Of a DNA stretch of 64,000 nt, positions 52,439-60,613 are shown piece by piece. A program made the position numbers and the translations under genes. The stretch is taken from positions 992,001 through 1,056,000 of the forward strand of contig CAXXKP010000001.1 of NCBI GenBank assembly GCA_963663665.2. Reading direction: 5' to 3'. The notes beneath the pieces are model-generated. The model worked only from the letters and a program-made list of their open reading frames with translations, was not told where the DNA came from and did not search any database. Every line of letters begins with the position of its first letter. The first letter of the stretch is position 1. Source of the stretch: SABI01 sp963663665 (lineage in GTDB: Bacteria > Spirochaetota > Spirochaetia > Sphaerochaetales > Sphaerochaetaceae).

Positions 52439-55400
52439 GTGATAGGAAACATAGCAAACAAAATACGGTACTCAGTTCTGAGCATTACACCTCTATCAAG
52501 TTATGATATACCATTCAAGTTTTGGGATTCATCTCAAATATCGGTGTTTATAACAAGCGCAGAAGGAATAGAATCAGAAGTAAGTGATTCTAATTTCACT
52601 GTTTCTTCACCTGGTGAAACAGGTACAATATCATTTACAGCTGGTTATAGCTTCCCTGAAGATACATCTATTTTAACCATAGTAAGAACTGTTGATATTG
52701 AGCAGCTAACTGATTATCGAGATGGCGATATTCTTCCTGCAGATGTTTTAGAAAAATCTTTCGATGTTACTGTTGCATTGTTACAACAGATTAATGAAAA
52801 ACTTGCAAGAACCATTGCTATTCCTATCTCAGACCCTGATGCAAGTCTTGAAATACCATCTTCACTTATTAGAAGTAATATGTTGTTGGGATTTGATGGT
52901 GACGGATCTATCATTCCAATATTAACAACAGATATTGAGCAAAATTTAACTCAAGCATTAGCAGCAGAAGAATCGGTATCAGAAATGTATGAAGATGCTG
53001 GAATGGCGGCAGTCAGAACGGATATGGCAGTTTCTGAAACTTCAAAGATCCAGGCAGTTGCAAACAATAAAACGAACATTGATACTGTTGCCTCAGATAT
53101 TTCTAATGTGAATTCTGTAGCTGGTAATATCACGAACGTTAACCAGGTTGCGGGTAATGCCACGAATATCAATGCGGTAAACGCTAATAAGGTTAATGTG
53201 GACACGGTGGCAACTGACCTTCAATTAGGCGCTACCTCATTAATCAAAAAAACTTCAGACAATATTTTGAATGTAAATGCAGTGGCGGGGAATGAGACTA
53301 ATATCAATGCAGTCAATGCAAATAAGACTAACATCGACGCAGTCGCAGGGAACTCAGCCAATATCAATAACGTTGCGGGCAATAAAACGAACGTAGACAT
53401 TGTAGCTGGAATAAATAGTGCAATATCTACTGTTGCAGCTGATGGTGCAGATATCGGAATTGTTTCAACAGATTTAGCGCTTGGAGGTTCCAGTAATATT
53501 AAGATAGTTGCTGCAGATAAAAGTAACATTGATTCAGTTGCTGGAAATGCTTCTAATATCAACTCAGTAGCTGGAAACGAAACGAACATAAATGCAGTAG
53601 CAGGTAATCAAAGTAACATAAATACAGTTGCAGGAATAAACACAGCTATTTCTACTGTTGCTGGAAGCGATAACGAGGTGGTTATTGTAGCCACAGATCT
53701 CGCTCTTGGTGAATCTTCAAATGTTAAGATTGTATCAGATTCTATTGAAGCTGTTTCGGCTGTTGCAGCTATCGATGATGAAGTTGCTGCTGTTGCTGGT
53801 AAAACAGTTGAAATAACAGCTCTTTATGCACAGTTAGAAACTATCGCAGAAAAGGTTAATATTTCATCGATAGTTGATGCTCTTACATCTTCTTTAACAG
53901 ACGTACCTTTGAGCGCTAATCAAGGTAAAGTTTTAGCTGAACAAATCTCAGATATCGTAACATCAAAAGCTGTTGCCGACGGCATTGCTACTCTCGGAAG
54001 TGATGGTAAAATTCCTTCTGCTCAAATACCTTCATTAGCACTTGTAGATGTCTTTCCCGTTGCCTCACAAGCTGAAATGCTCGCTCTCGATGCCGAACAA
54101 GGTGATATGGCTGTTCGTACCGATTCTTCACAAGTTTTCATCTTATCCACATCCCCTGCTTCCACGTTAGAGAATTGGGTTGAGTTAGCTATTTTAGAAG
54201 GACTGATAGATTCTAAGATTGCTGAAGTAAAAGCAGACTTATCCCAAGAATCCAAGCGCTCCATCGACAAAGACAATGAACACGATGCTCAAATCGAACT
54301 CCAAAAAGAGCAGATGAAAGATGTGGTAGGAGCTACATACAATGGTGAAGATTACTACGCTGAAAGCTCAGTAAATATCGTTGGAGAAGGCTACACAGAT
54401 GCAGGAGTAGCAAAGACTCCTATCTCAGCACTAGTAAAACAAGCACCAGTTGACCCTACATATAAAGGGAAGATTGGGAATAATTTAGTTGCAAATACAG
54501 ATTTTGAGCAAGGTTATATTGACAGCTCAGGCGTGAATGTAGAAACGTCAATTTGGTTAAATAGGGCAAGGACTATAGACAAAATATCATGTTCTGTTGC
54601 CGATAAGATTTATATAAGTATTAATGAAAGTGGAAATGGAACAAACGACATCAAAGCTACAAGTATTTTTTATTACTTATCAGATGTATACGTCACAAAA
54701 GAAACCATTGGGCTAGACTCTGCTATCGTTACAATCCCATCTGGTGTAAATCAATACAGAATCACTTTTGCAAATTATGATTCTGGAGATACTATAATTT
54801 CAACAGATTTTGACCTCACGTTATTAGAAGGTGCAGTAACTTTCCAAAACATCACAGACCTCGGTCTCACAGCCTACGATGCCACCTATCTCGCCAAATA
54901 CTTTGAAACCTCCCTCCCTTACGGCTTGTCACACGTGAAGCCTTTTGGTGTGGAGAATGTGGGGAAGAACCTTATGCCTCTTGCAACAGGTGGGTTCACA
55001 GCTAACGGAATTACAGCAACAGCCAACGCAGACGGCTCAATAACTCTCAACGGAACAGCAACAGCTACAACACGAATTGTTATTGTTAATGAGATGAGAA
55101 GTGCCAGTTCTCTCGCAAACTCCGTACAAGACAAGGCATTTTTTAACGTCAAGGGTGACGGTGCTATATCGCTTCACGTAGTAAGTGGAACTCTTACAGG
55201 AAGTGGCGAGAGCCAAAGAATATATATAACAAATGATGGTGGTTCGGAATATAAATACACTACTGTTTTAGCAGACACAACCGAATTGTTGGTTTCCGAA
55301 ACAGGTGATACCGTTGATTTCTCTAACGGTATATGGGGAATATATATATCCTGTGTGAGTGGAAGAGGTTTCTCAAACTTCACATTTAATACACAAGCAG

Positions 55401-56152
55401 AACTTAGTACAGTTGCAACAGACTATGAGGAACGCAAATCCAACATCTCAACTTGCCCTTACGACCTATACAGACTACCTAATGGAACTTCTGATACGTG
55501 GAATCCTAAGGCAGGGGAGTATGTGAAGAGGGTGAGTGACGGGGTTGCTGTTGCAAGTGGTGTCGCTGTTAACACAACAAATTATCCACTCGCAAAGAGT
55601 GCAGGTTCTTTCATAAACGAATTTGATGCAGGAGGTATCGAAGTTGGTGTAATTGGTACAGATTCAACAACAGGTGCAGGAACGCTTTATTATGAACTAT
55701 CTACTCCTATCACCACCACCGACACGCCACAACAACCTATCGTTTACGAAGGTGGTTCAAGGAACGTTTACGGTTATTTTGCCGACTCGGACATATCGGA
55801 CAGCGATGGTAAAATCACATTACGTGAAATTCCTACATCGTATGAGTTCTATGGATATGATGAAGATGGCGAATATCTCTTGGTAGAGGACACAGATTAC
55901 TCATTAAGTGAAGCAGAACTCACGCTTATTCCTGCTACTGAGAATGTCGTTGTGTACTACAAAGAATGGTATTCAACTTTGATTCCTACTGAGTTTATGG
56001 AAATACCTGTTGAGAATTTGGTGTCGAGGATAGAAGCAATTGAAGCTAAGGTAGGAACAGCTGTAACAGATGCTACAGACACAAGCGATGTAGTTGCTCA
56101 ACTCAATGCACTATTAGCAAGCCTACGCACAGCAGGAGTAATAACAACATGA
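52439..56152 (+). CDS. Tail fibre protein with decapeptide repeats
   Basis: A 1237-residue protein. The N-terminal 150 residues resemble T7-type fibre attachment domains (IRYSVLSITPLSSYDIPF, GYSFPEDTSILTIVRTV). Residues about 206-455 contain some twenty decapeptides of type AGNxTNIN-x-V, grouped in three longer units that each end with a DLALG-type segment. A module LGSDGKIPSAQIPSLALVDVFPV follows. The C-terminal part has receptor-binding type modules (NLMPLATGGFTANGIT, DTPQQPIVYEGG). Base composition of the last third looks different, suggesting module exchange. GTG start with AGGAGG upstream. Confidence 0.85.
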   Translation: MIGNIANKIRYSVLSITPLSSYDIPFKFWDSSQISVFITSAEGIESEVSDSNFTVSSPGETGTISFTAGYSFPEDTSILTIVRTVDIEQLTDYRDGDILPADVLEKSFDVTVALLQQINEKLARTIAIPISDPDASLEIPSSLIRSNMLLGFDGDGSIIPILTTDIEQNLTQALAAEESVSEMYEDAGMAAVRTDMAVSETSKIQAVANNKTNIDTVASDISNVNSVAGNITNVNQVAGNATNINAVNANKVNVDTVATDLQLGATSLIKKTSDNILNVNAVAGNETNINAVNANKTNIDAVAGNSANINNVAGNKTNVDIVAGINSAISTVAADGADIGIVSTDLALGGSSNIKIVAADKSNIDSVAGNASNINSVAGNETNINAVAGNQSNINTVAGINTAISTVAGSDNEVVIVATDLALGESSNVKIVSDSIEAVSAVAAIDDEVAAVAGKTVEITALYAQLETIAEKVNISSIVDALTSSLTDVPLSANQGKVLAEQISDIVTSKAVADGIATLGSDGKIPSAQIPSLALVDVFPVASQAEMLALDAEQGDMAVRTDSSQVFILSTSPASTLENWVELAILEGLIDSKIAEVKADLSQESKRSIDKDNEHDAQIELQKEQMKDVVGATYNGEDYYAESSVNIVGEGYTDAGVAKTPISALVKQAPVDPTYKGKIGNNLVANTDFEQGYIDSSGVNVETSIWLNRARTIDKISCSVADKIYISINESGNGTNDIKATSIFYYLSDVYVTKETIGLDSAIVTIPSGVNQYRITFANYDSGDTIISTDFDLTLLEGAVTFQNITDLGLTAYDATYLAKYFETSLPYGLSHVKPFGVENVGKNLMPLATGGFTANGITATANADGSITLNGTATATTRIVIVNEMRSASSLANSVQDKAFFNVKGDGAISLHVVSGTLTGSGESQRIYITNDGGSEYKYTTVLADTTELLVSETGDTVDFSNGIWGIYISCVSGRGFSNFTFNTQAELSTVATDYEERKSNISTCPYDLYRLPNGTSDTWNPKAGEYVKRVSDGVAVASGVAVNTTNYPLAKSAGSFINEFDAGGIEVGVIGTDSTTGAGTLYYELSTPITTTDTPQQPIVYEGGSRNVYGYFADSDISDSDGKITLREIPTSYEFYGYDEDGEYLLVEDTDYSLSEAELTLIPATENVVVYYKEWYSTLIPTEFMEIPVENLVSRIEAIEAKVGTAVTDATDTSDVVAQLNALLASLRTAGVITT
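53059..53820 (+). repeat. In-frame decapeptide repeat tract of the tail fibre
   Basis: About 30-bp imperfect units coding AGNxTNINxV repeat through this stretch, interrupted by three DLALG-type spacers. Amino-acid pattern is better conserved than the DNA, consistent with structural selection (trimeric shaft). Confidence 0.8.
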
Positions 56153-56382
56153 TAAATATACAGCCTGACAAATACATGCACTATTCAGTGTGCATAACAA
56201 TAGCGATTCTATTAGGGTTTATTGCATGGTGGTTTGGGTTGGTTTTAGCTATCAGTATCGGGATTATGAAAGAGTTTATCGATTCCAGCGAAATAAATAA
56301 CTATTTTTCTTGGGGAGATATAATTGCAGATGTTGTTGGTGCTGTTGTAGGAACTCTTCCACATCTCATTGCCTTTCTGTAG
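56149..56382 (+). CDS. 77-residue membrane protein
   Basis: Overlaps the fibre stop (ATGA). It starts INIQPDKYMHYSVCITIAILL and has GIMKEFIDSSEINNYFSWGDIIADVVGAVVG. DKxxHY..., KEfiD and DiiaDvvG elements are typical of VanZ/DUF2279-like small phage membrane proteins. Two hydrophobic helices. It probably belongs to the lysis or fibre-linked set; role unknown. Confidence 0.6.
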   Translation: MINIQPDKYMHYSVCITIAILLGFIAWWFGLVLAISIGIMKEFIDSSEINNYFSWGDIIADVVGAVVGTLPHLIAFL

Positions 56383-56432
56383 CTGGTGGAATGAACTGGA
56401 AGGAGATCCTATTCTTCTTGTGAGGTGAACGG

Positions 56433-56690
56433 ATGGAGGAGTTACTTGAGCGCATAAGACAGTTAGAACATGAAAACGAGATCCTGAAAGTTAAAATCGA
56501 AAAAAATTCAGGAGATTGTGATCAGTTGTGGACGGTAACAAGATTATTCATTCGCCCTACTGCAGACAAAGGGGTGTCGTTTAGAAAACTTAAGCTAGGT
56601 AAAGGATCCTTTGCAACAGTTCTTGTTTCTTTAGCTTTAGGTCTTGCAAACGTCACTTTTAAAATATTGCAGTTTTTTGATTTGATATAA
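56433..56690 (+). CDS. Small coiled-coil and single-TM protein (lysis region)
   Basis: 85 residues: a coiled coil (MEELLERIRQLEHENEILKVKIEK) followed by one C-terminal hydrophobic helix (FATVLVSLALGLANVTFKIL). Such proteins often belong to phage lysis cassettes. The start codon has GAGGTGA upstream. Confidence 0.55.
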   Translation: MEELLERIRQLEHENEILKVKIEKNSGDCDQLWTVTRLFIRPTADKGVSFRKLKLGKGSFATVLVSLALGLANVTFKILQFFDLI

Positions 56691-56755
56691 CGTATGTCTG
56701 CCCAGAGTCTAGCTGGGTTAAAAGCTCCGAATTTACGGAGAAAGGAGAAAAGGAT

Positions 56756-57091
56756 ATGGTGGAGTTGATAATAAGTCTATTATCTTCACTTAGACCAGAT
56801 CTTGTTAGTCTCACTCTTGCTCTTGTTGGACTAGGAGCAGTCATTAAATATCGCACAACACTAGCTAATGAATTGATTCCAGCGATACTTATAGCTGTTT
56901 CTTTTGTGATATGCACAGCCACAGGATGGTTCCACTCAAGTCCAGGAACAGGGATAGTGAGGTTTTATGATGCATTCATCTTAGGCGGTTTGTTAGATGG
57001 CCTAGCTGTTGCAGCATATGCTGGTTTGATGTGGAGTTTTCTGCACGGGCTATATAAAAAATACAAAAAAAGTTCTGGAGGTGGACAATAA
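56756..57091 (+). CDS. Holin-like membrane protein
   Basis: A 111-residue protein with three hydrophobic spans (about 15-30, 43-60 and 80-100) and a basic C terminus KKYKKSSGGGQ, the usual holin layout. Position between fibre and spanin-like genes supports a holin role. Overlaps the next gene (TAATG). Confidence 0.65.
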   Translation: MVELIISLLSSLRPDLVSLTLALVGLGAVIKYRTTLANELIPAILIAVSFVICTATGWFHSSPGTGIVRFYDAFILGGLLDGLAVAAYAGLMWSFLHGLYKKYKKSSGGGQ

Positions 57092-57771
57092 TGACGTCAT
57101 TCAAAAAAAATTTATTCGTGGTCCTCGAGGGATTAGGGATAGCACTTTTAGGTGCATGGGTCGCAGGACTTCCTTTATCGTGGTTAATTGCTGGGATCAC
57201 ACTGTTGATACCTGCAGCAATTTTTATTTTATATCTTGAGGATTTGAATAGAAAAGCATTCACTGATAAATCGTTATTAACTGCGCAATATTATTGGGGT
57301 GGAGTTATCCTATTCGGTTCTATTGTCGCATGGTTTTATGCATCTCAAAGTGAGACATTATTGCAGCAAGGAGCAAGGCTAGGCCTTACATTTTTTCTTG
57401 CTATTCTGGTCGTTGTTTGGTTTGCTAAGGCCTATAAACATTCAATTCAAAGTGAAGAAGAAAGAGAACTTGAAAAGATTGAAAAATACGAACGAAAACA
57501 AGAAAAAAAATGGGAGAGACTTAGAAAAAAAGTCCAAAAGGCAACAAAAGACGATGCAGTCGATTACCTCAGCACTCACCTTGCTTATCATCTTTCTGGG
57601 GACAGCCTTGATGGTGATCTCAATTTTAATGTTCCGTTAGCTGTTATTGGAGATGAACCTCTTACTTATAATCAGATTCTCGGAATGAAGGAAGACGAGG
57701 CTGGAGTCGTTTCATTGCAACGCACGACAGCATATCAATACATACAAAACCTTGTGCAAGGCAAGGAATAA
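57091..57771 (+). CDS. Multi-span membrane protein with cytoplasmic coiled coil
   Basis: A 226-residue protein with about four hydrophobic spans in the first 110 residues, then a very basic coiled coil (EKYERKQEKKWERLRKKVQ) and a small C-terminal domain. It resembles no known lysin. It is coupled to the holin-like gene, and 9 bp later the overlapping pair begins. Possibly an accessory lysis protein. Confidence 0.55.
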   Translation: MTSFKKNLFVVLEGLGIALLGAWVAGLPLSWLIAGITLLIPAAIFILYLEDLNRKAFTDKSLLTAQYYWGGVILFGSIVAWFYASQSETLLQQGARLGLTFFLAILVVVWFAKAYKHSIQSEEERELEKIEKYERKQEKKWERLRKKVQKATKDDAVDYLSTHLAYHLSGDSLDGDLNFNVPLAVIGDEPLTYNQILGMKEDEAGVVSLQRTTAYQYIQNLVQGKE

Positions 57772-57780
57772 GGAGTTACC

Positions 57781-58482
57781 ATGTGTGGAAAAAATTCAAA
57801 GCGTGGTGTAAGGAGCATCGTTATCTTATTGGTGCTTTCGGTGTTGGCGCTGCAACCTCTGGCAGCGTGGGCGTGGCCATCATGGCTTACAAACGACGTA
57901 AAAACCGAGGAGCAGGTGGAATTGACAACCCCAGCTCAAGTATCACAGGACGGTCAAGCGGAGAAGATCTTATCGCTGGAGCAATATATCAAGCAGCTAG
58001 AAACTCAATTAGCCGAGCAGAAGGTAATGCAACAGACATTAGACAAGACCTTGGAAGCCTCGGGGACGAAAATAGCGGACAAAGAAGCCTCAGCCGAGAG
58101 CTTATTGACCGAATTGGTGAATCTGAAGAACTTGCAAGAGATATCGGAGACCTCATACAAAGCCTTAAAGACTGATTACGATGCTTTAAAAGCTGATTAC
58201 GATTTGAAGGTTTCTGAATCAAATGATTATTTTAAAGCACTAGCAGATTCAGAAGCTGAATTAGCTGCTATAGATCAATCTAAATGGGGAGGATCTGTTG
58301 GAGCTTCAGCGCTGTTAGATCCATCAGAAGGGAAATATGGAGTCGGTCTTTCTATGGGGGTCGGGTATGACGCCTGGTCATTGACCGTAGGAGCGGATTA
58401 CTATATCCCCTCGGGGTTTACGTTATCGGGTTTCGATTATCGGGACCTTGATTTCAGAGCAGGATTGCGATTTGATTTCTAA
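57781..58482 (+). CDS. Exported coiled-coil protein with beta-rich C terminus (candidate outer-membrane lysis partner)
   Basis: A 233-residue protein. Signal peptide VILLVLSVLALQPLAAWAW, then a heptad-rich region (residues about 60-150), then a beta-rich 60-residue end (SVGASALLDPSEGKYGVGLS through RAGLRFDF) that finishes in phenylalanine, like outer-membrane strands. The first 131 codons coincide with a second gene in another frame. In this stretch third positions look G/C-rich and unlike neighbours, so the frame may be the newer one; after 58175 the codon use is again phage-like at first. AGGAG lies 7 bases upstream of the ATG. A bridging role as an outer spanin is inference. Confidence 0.65.
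   Translation: MCGKNSKRGVRSIVILLVLSVLALQPLAAWAWPSWLTNDVKTEEQVELTTPAQVSQDGQAEKILSLEQYIKQLETQLAEQKVMQQTLDKTLEASGTKIADKEASAESLLTELVNLKNLQEISETSYKALKTDYDALKADYDLKVSESNDYFKALADSEAELAAIDQSKWGGSVGASALLDPSEGKYGVGLSMGVGYDAWSLTVGADYYIPSGFTLSGFDYRDLDFRAGLRFDF
57783..58175 (+). CDS. Small membrane protein encoded in an overlapping frame (candidate inner spanin)
   Basis: A 130-residue protein starting at GTG, 2 bp after the ATG of the larger frame and sharing its AGGAG. It has a short basic N terminus, one glycine-rich hydrophobic span (about 14-36), basic KRRKNR, then a helical tail (RELIDRIGESEELARDIGDLI). Third positions are A/T-rich as in the rest of the phage. This favours it as the older reading frame. 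The pair recalls nested Rz/Rz1 genes but with shared start rather than internal start. Confidence 0.55.
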   Translation: MWKKFKAWCKEHRYLIGAFGVGAATSGSVGVAIMAYKRRKNRGAGGIDNPSSSITGRSSGEDLIAGAIYQAARNSISRAEGNATDIRQDLGSLGDENSGQRSLSRELIDRIGESEELARDIGDLIQSLKD

Positions 58483-58533
58483 CAACATATAACTGCAAAT
58501 TAGGGCTGGTGGTTTACGCTATCAGCCCATTAT

Positions 58534-58570
58534 TGTCACCCACATTTTAATGGGTGACACTTTGGTGACA
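58534..58570. promoter_or_regulatory. Candidate integrase arm-type sites, right
   Basis: TGTCACCC (58534-58541) and GGGTGACA (58552-58559) form an inverted pair, with a third copy TGGTGACA at 58563-58570. These match the two direct copies near attL. Confidence 0.55.
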
Positions 58571-58588
58571 AACTACTTATCATATATC

Positions 58589-58617
58589 TTTACCATTGCA
58601 TTAATTTACATTACAAT
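58589..58617 (+). promoter_or_regulatory. Candidate phage-supplied promoter for tRNA-Leu
   Basis: TTTACC, a 17 bp spacer and TACAAT lie inside the prophage, about 58 bp before the tRNA. Insertion at the tRNA 5' end removes the host promoter, so a replacement is expected. Confidence 0.5.
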
Positions 58618-58667
58618 ACCTCTTGTTATTAACGGTAATTTACGTAGATTAACGTAGTTTATTGTAA

Positions 58668-58685
58668 CAACATCGCCCAGATGGC
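58668..58685. repeat. attR core, right end of prophage
   Basis: CAACATCGCCCAGATGGC, identical to 18885-18902. Its last 11 bases are the first 11 of tRNA-Leu, so the junction lies in the tRNA 5' end rather than the usual 3' end. Confidence 0.88.
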
Positions 58686-58758
58686 GGAATTGGTAGACGC
58701 GCTAGGTTCAGGTCCTAGTGGCCGCAAGGTCGTGCAAGTTCGAGTCTTGTTCTGGGCA
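58675..58758 (+). tRNA. tRNA-Leu(CAG)
   Basis: An 84-nt type II tRNA. GCCCAGA pairs with TCTGGGC, discriminator A. Anticodon stem CTAGG/CCTAG encloses TTCAGGT with anticodon CAG. A long variable arm (TGGCCGCAAGGTCG region) and T loop TTCGAGT follow. CCA is not encoded. It is intact although the prophage is inserted at its 5' edge. Confidence 0.95.
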
Positions 58759-58789
58759 ACGTTGTTAGATGAAATTGATACAATAAAAT

Positions 58790-58827
58790 AGCCGGTTAAT
58801 CCTTGAAATGGGGGAGACCGGCTTTTT
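58790..58827 (+). terminator. Terminator after tRNA-Leu
   Basis: AGCCGGT / ACCGGCT with a 20-nt loop and five T. It ends the tRNA transcript just before the insertion sequence. Confidence 0.75.
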
Positions 58828-58837
58828 AATTAATTAT

Positions 58838-60487
58838 GGTTCATGGGAAAAAGCTGTGGGATTGCCTCCAAAAAGAGAGAGCATCAAGTCGTTGTTGATG
58901 AGAAGTAGCGAGAAAACGCTTTTTGATGTATTTCCTACTTCTATCCCATAGTTTTAAGAAGAAGTATTCTTGGTCTTTGTATCCGTATGCAGCTCTCCTT
59001 GTTGTTTTTATCATATTGTTAATACCTTCAAGAGGTCCATTAGAAATAGGGAACTTTACACGAGAGGTAATACCATCCATTCTTGAATAGAGCATTTTGT
59101 TGAAAGATTTCAGCATAGGGATCTTATTAACATACGTCTCAGAGAGAGCAAACCATTGCTCCATTCCATTTCTTAAATCCTGTACATCAGTACTTGCCAG
59201 TCCTGACTTGAGTTGATCAGAGAGAAAGTATGCAATGTTAAGTGCACTATTAACCCCAAGGATTTCATCTAGACGTTGAACATTTCGTGTTGACCATTTA
59301 CGCAATTCTGGGGGAATGGAGAGGCCCTTACGTTCATAAGAATCCCAAAGCTTTCTATTATGAGCTTTAGCAACTTGATCTTTTCTTTTGAGAGCATCTC
59401 TACTACTGACAATAAGAAATCGACTTCCCTTCATCGTAGAGTATGCCTCATGAGCTTCTTTAAGATCAAGATTCCGCTCAGCAATTTCTTTCTTATCATT
59501 CCCCATGTTCCTTAGGTACTTCTTTAGACGAGAGATACACGTATGCTCATGAGCAATCTTCTCTTGAAGTCTTCTTTGTTCTTGGCGCCTTAATTCAGTG
59601 AGAATGCGATCATTGAAATTTTTTGTGATGTGAAACGCATCATAAACCACTGCTATGTGAGGATACCGAGAAGCAACAGCTTTGTGGTACTGAGCATTCA
59701 TATCCATAGATATAGAGTGTACATGAGTCATCCAATCATGACCAACTTTCTCAAAAAAGTTGAGTAACTGTCTTTCTGAGTTTCCTTCTTCAAGAAACAG
59801 AATTTCTCCAGTTCTCCAGTCTAAAACTACTGTAGCATATTGATGTCCCTTATGAAGAGAAAACTCATCAACACATAGATAAGGCGAATAATGAGTTGGC
59901 CTCATATCTCCATATGTATCTTTAAGTCTTCGTTTATCTATATCTTTAACGAGCTTCCAATTGGTGTGTAGACAATGAGCTACTCCTCTGATGGTCGCAT
60001 CAGAGTGCCTCAGCAATCCTAAAACTACATTATAGAAAGTGGCTGTAATAAGGTGTCCAGGTTCTTTGAAGGGAATCTCTTGTGTGACAGTTCTTGCACA
60101 TGTACTACATACATGCTGCTCATACTGTACACGCAATTTTACTTTAAACCCGCCAATTGTGAGGTGGTGCAAATGTATATACAGATATTGGTTGAATTGA
60201 AGCTTTTGTTGGCAATAGGGGCAACATTCAGGAACCTGGGTCGTTACTTTGCCGTGAATGGTTTCTATAAAAAGAATATCTTTACCTCTTGCAAAAGATG
60301 TTCGAGTTGCTGGTTTTGTTACCTTGAAGTCTGGTATTTCTAGTGTTGTCCCACTATACTGGTTCATGGGCATCCTCTCTTGTTAGTTTTGGTTTCGTTA
60401 ACTTTATGCTAACTGAAGGATTGCCCTTTTTCTTTATATTTTTCTTTCTTATCTAGTTCTTAACACCACAGCTTTTTCCGAAGACCC
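58838..60487 (-). mobile_element. ISL3-family insertion sequence
   Basis: About 1650 bp with imperfect terminal inverted repeats: left GGTTCATGGGAAAAAGCTG and right (reversed) GGGTCTTCGGAAAAAGCTG, alike at about 19 of 22 positions. GG-starting ends are typical of ISL3. The transposase stop codon lies in the left repeat. No matching 8 bp target duplication is visible (TTAATTAT left, AACTATAT right). It lies outside attR, so it is not part of the prophage. Confidence 0.8.
58841..60367 (-). CDS. ISL3-family transposase
   Basis: About 508 residues, full length. N-terminal zinc finger CPYCQQKL with a later CSTCARTV; HTH region near KLVKDIDKRRL; DDE residues in CVDEFSLHKGH, SISMDMNAQYHKA and SNGPLEGINNMIK. 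The start at 60367 is preferred because GAGAGG then lies at normal spacing; ATG at 60373 is an alternative. No frameshift or stop is seen, so it may be active. Confidence 0.92.
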   Translation of the reverse strand: MNQYSGTTLEIPDFKVTKPATRTSFARGKDILFIETIHGKVTTQVPECCPYCQQKLQFNQYLYIHLHHLTIGGFKVKLRVQYEQHVCSTCARTVTQEIPFKEPGHLITATFYNVVLGLLRHSDATIRGVAHCLHTNWKLVKDIDKRRLKDTYGDMRPTHYSPYLCVDEFSLHKGHQYATVVLDWRTGEILFLEEGNSERQLLNFFEKVGHDWMTHVHSISMDMNAQYHKAVASRYPHIAVVYDAFHITKNFNDRILTELRRQEQRRLQEKIAHEHTCISRLKKYLRNMGNDKKEIAERNLDLKEAHEAYSTMKGSRFLIVSSRDALKRKDQVAKAHNRKLWDSYERKGLSIPPELRKWSTRNVQRLDEILGVNSALNIAYFLSDQLKSGLASTDVQDLRNGMEQWFALSETYVNKIPMLKSFNKMLYSRMDGITSRVKFPISNGPLEGINNMIKTTRRAAYGYKDQEYFFLKLWDRSRKYIKKRFLATSHQQRLDALSFWRQSHSFFP

Positions 60488-60613
60488 AACTATATTCTGA
60501 ACCACCCTTTTTATCTTATATTAAGAATGGATTTCTATAGATCGCTTTTTATGTAGAGGGAAAAGGGAAAAGCTTGTATTATCATAGAAGCTTGACTTGG
60601 GAGGAACCTCGTT

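Noticed and set aside
53221..53589. Long antisense open frame opposite the fibre repeats
   Set aside because: It mirrors the repetitive coding sequence and has no start signal; a shadow frame.
53059..53820. CRISPR-like regular repeats
   Set aside because: The units are in-frame protein repeats of the fibre, imperfect at DNA level and without unique spacers.
44637..56152. Diversity-generating retroelement, as in the distantly similar BPP-1 phage
   Set aside because: No reverse transcriptase gene or template/variable repeat pair was seen near the fibre gene.
58838..60487. Insertion sequence as part of the prophage
   Set aside because: It lies to the right of attR and tRNA-Leu, outside the recombination cores.
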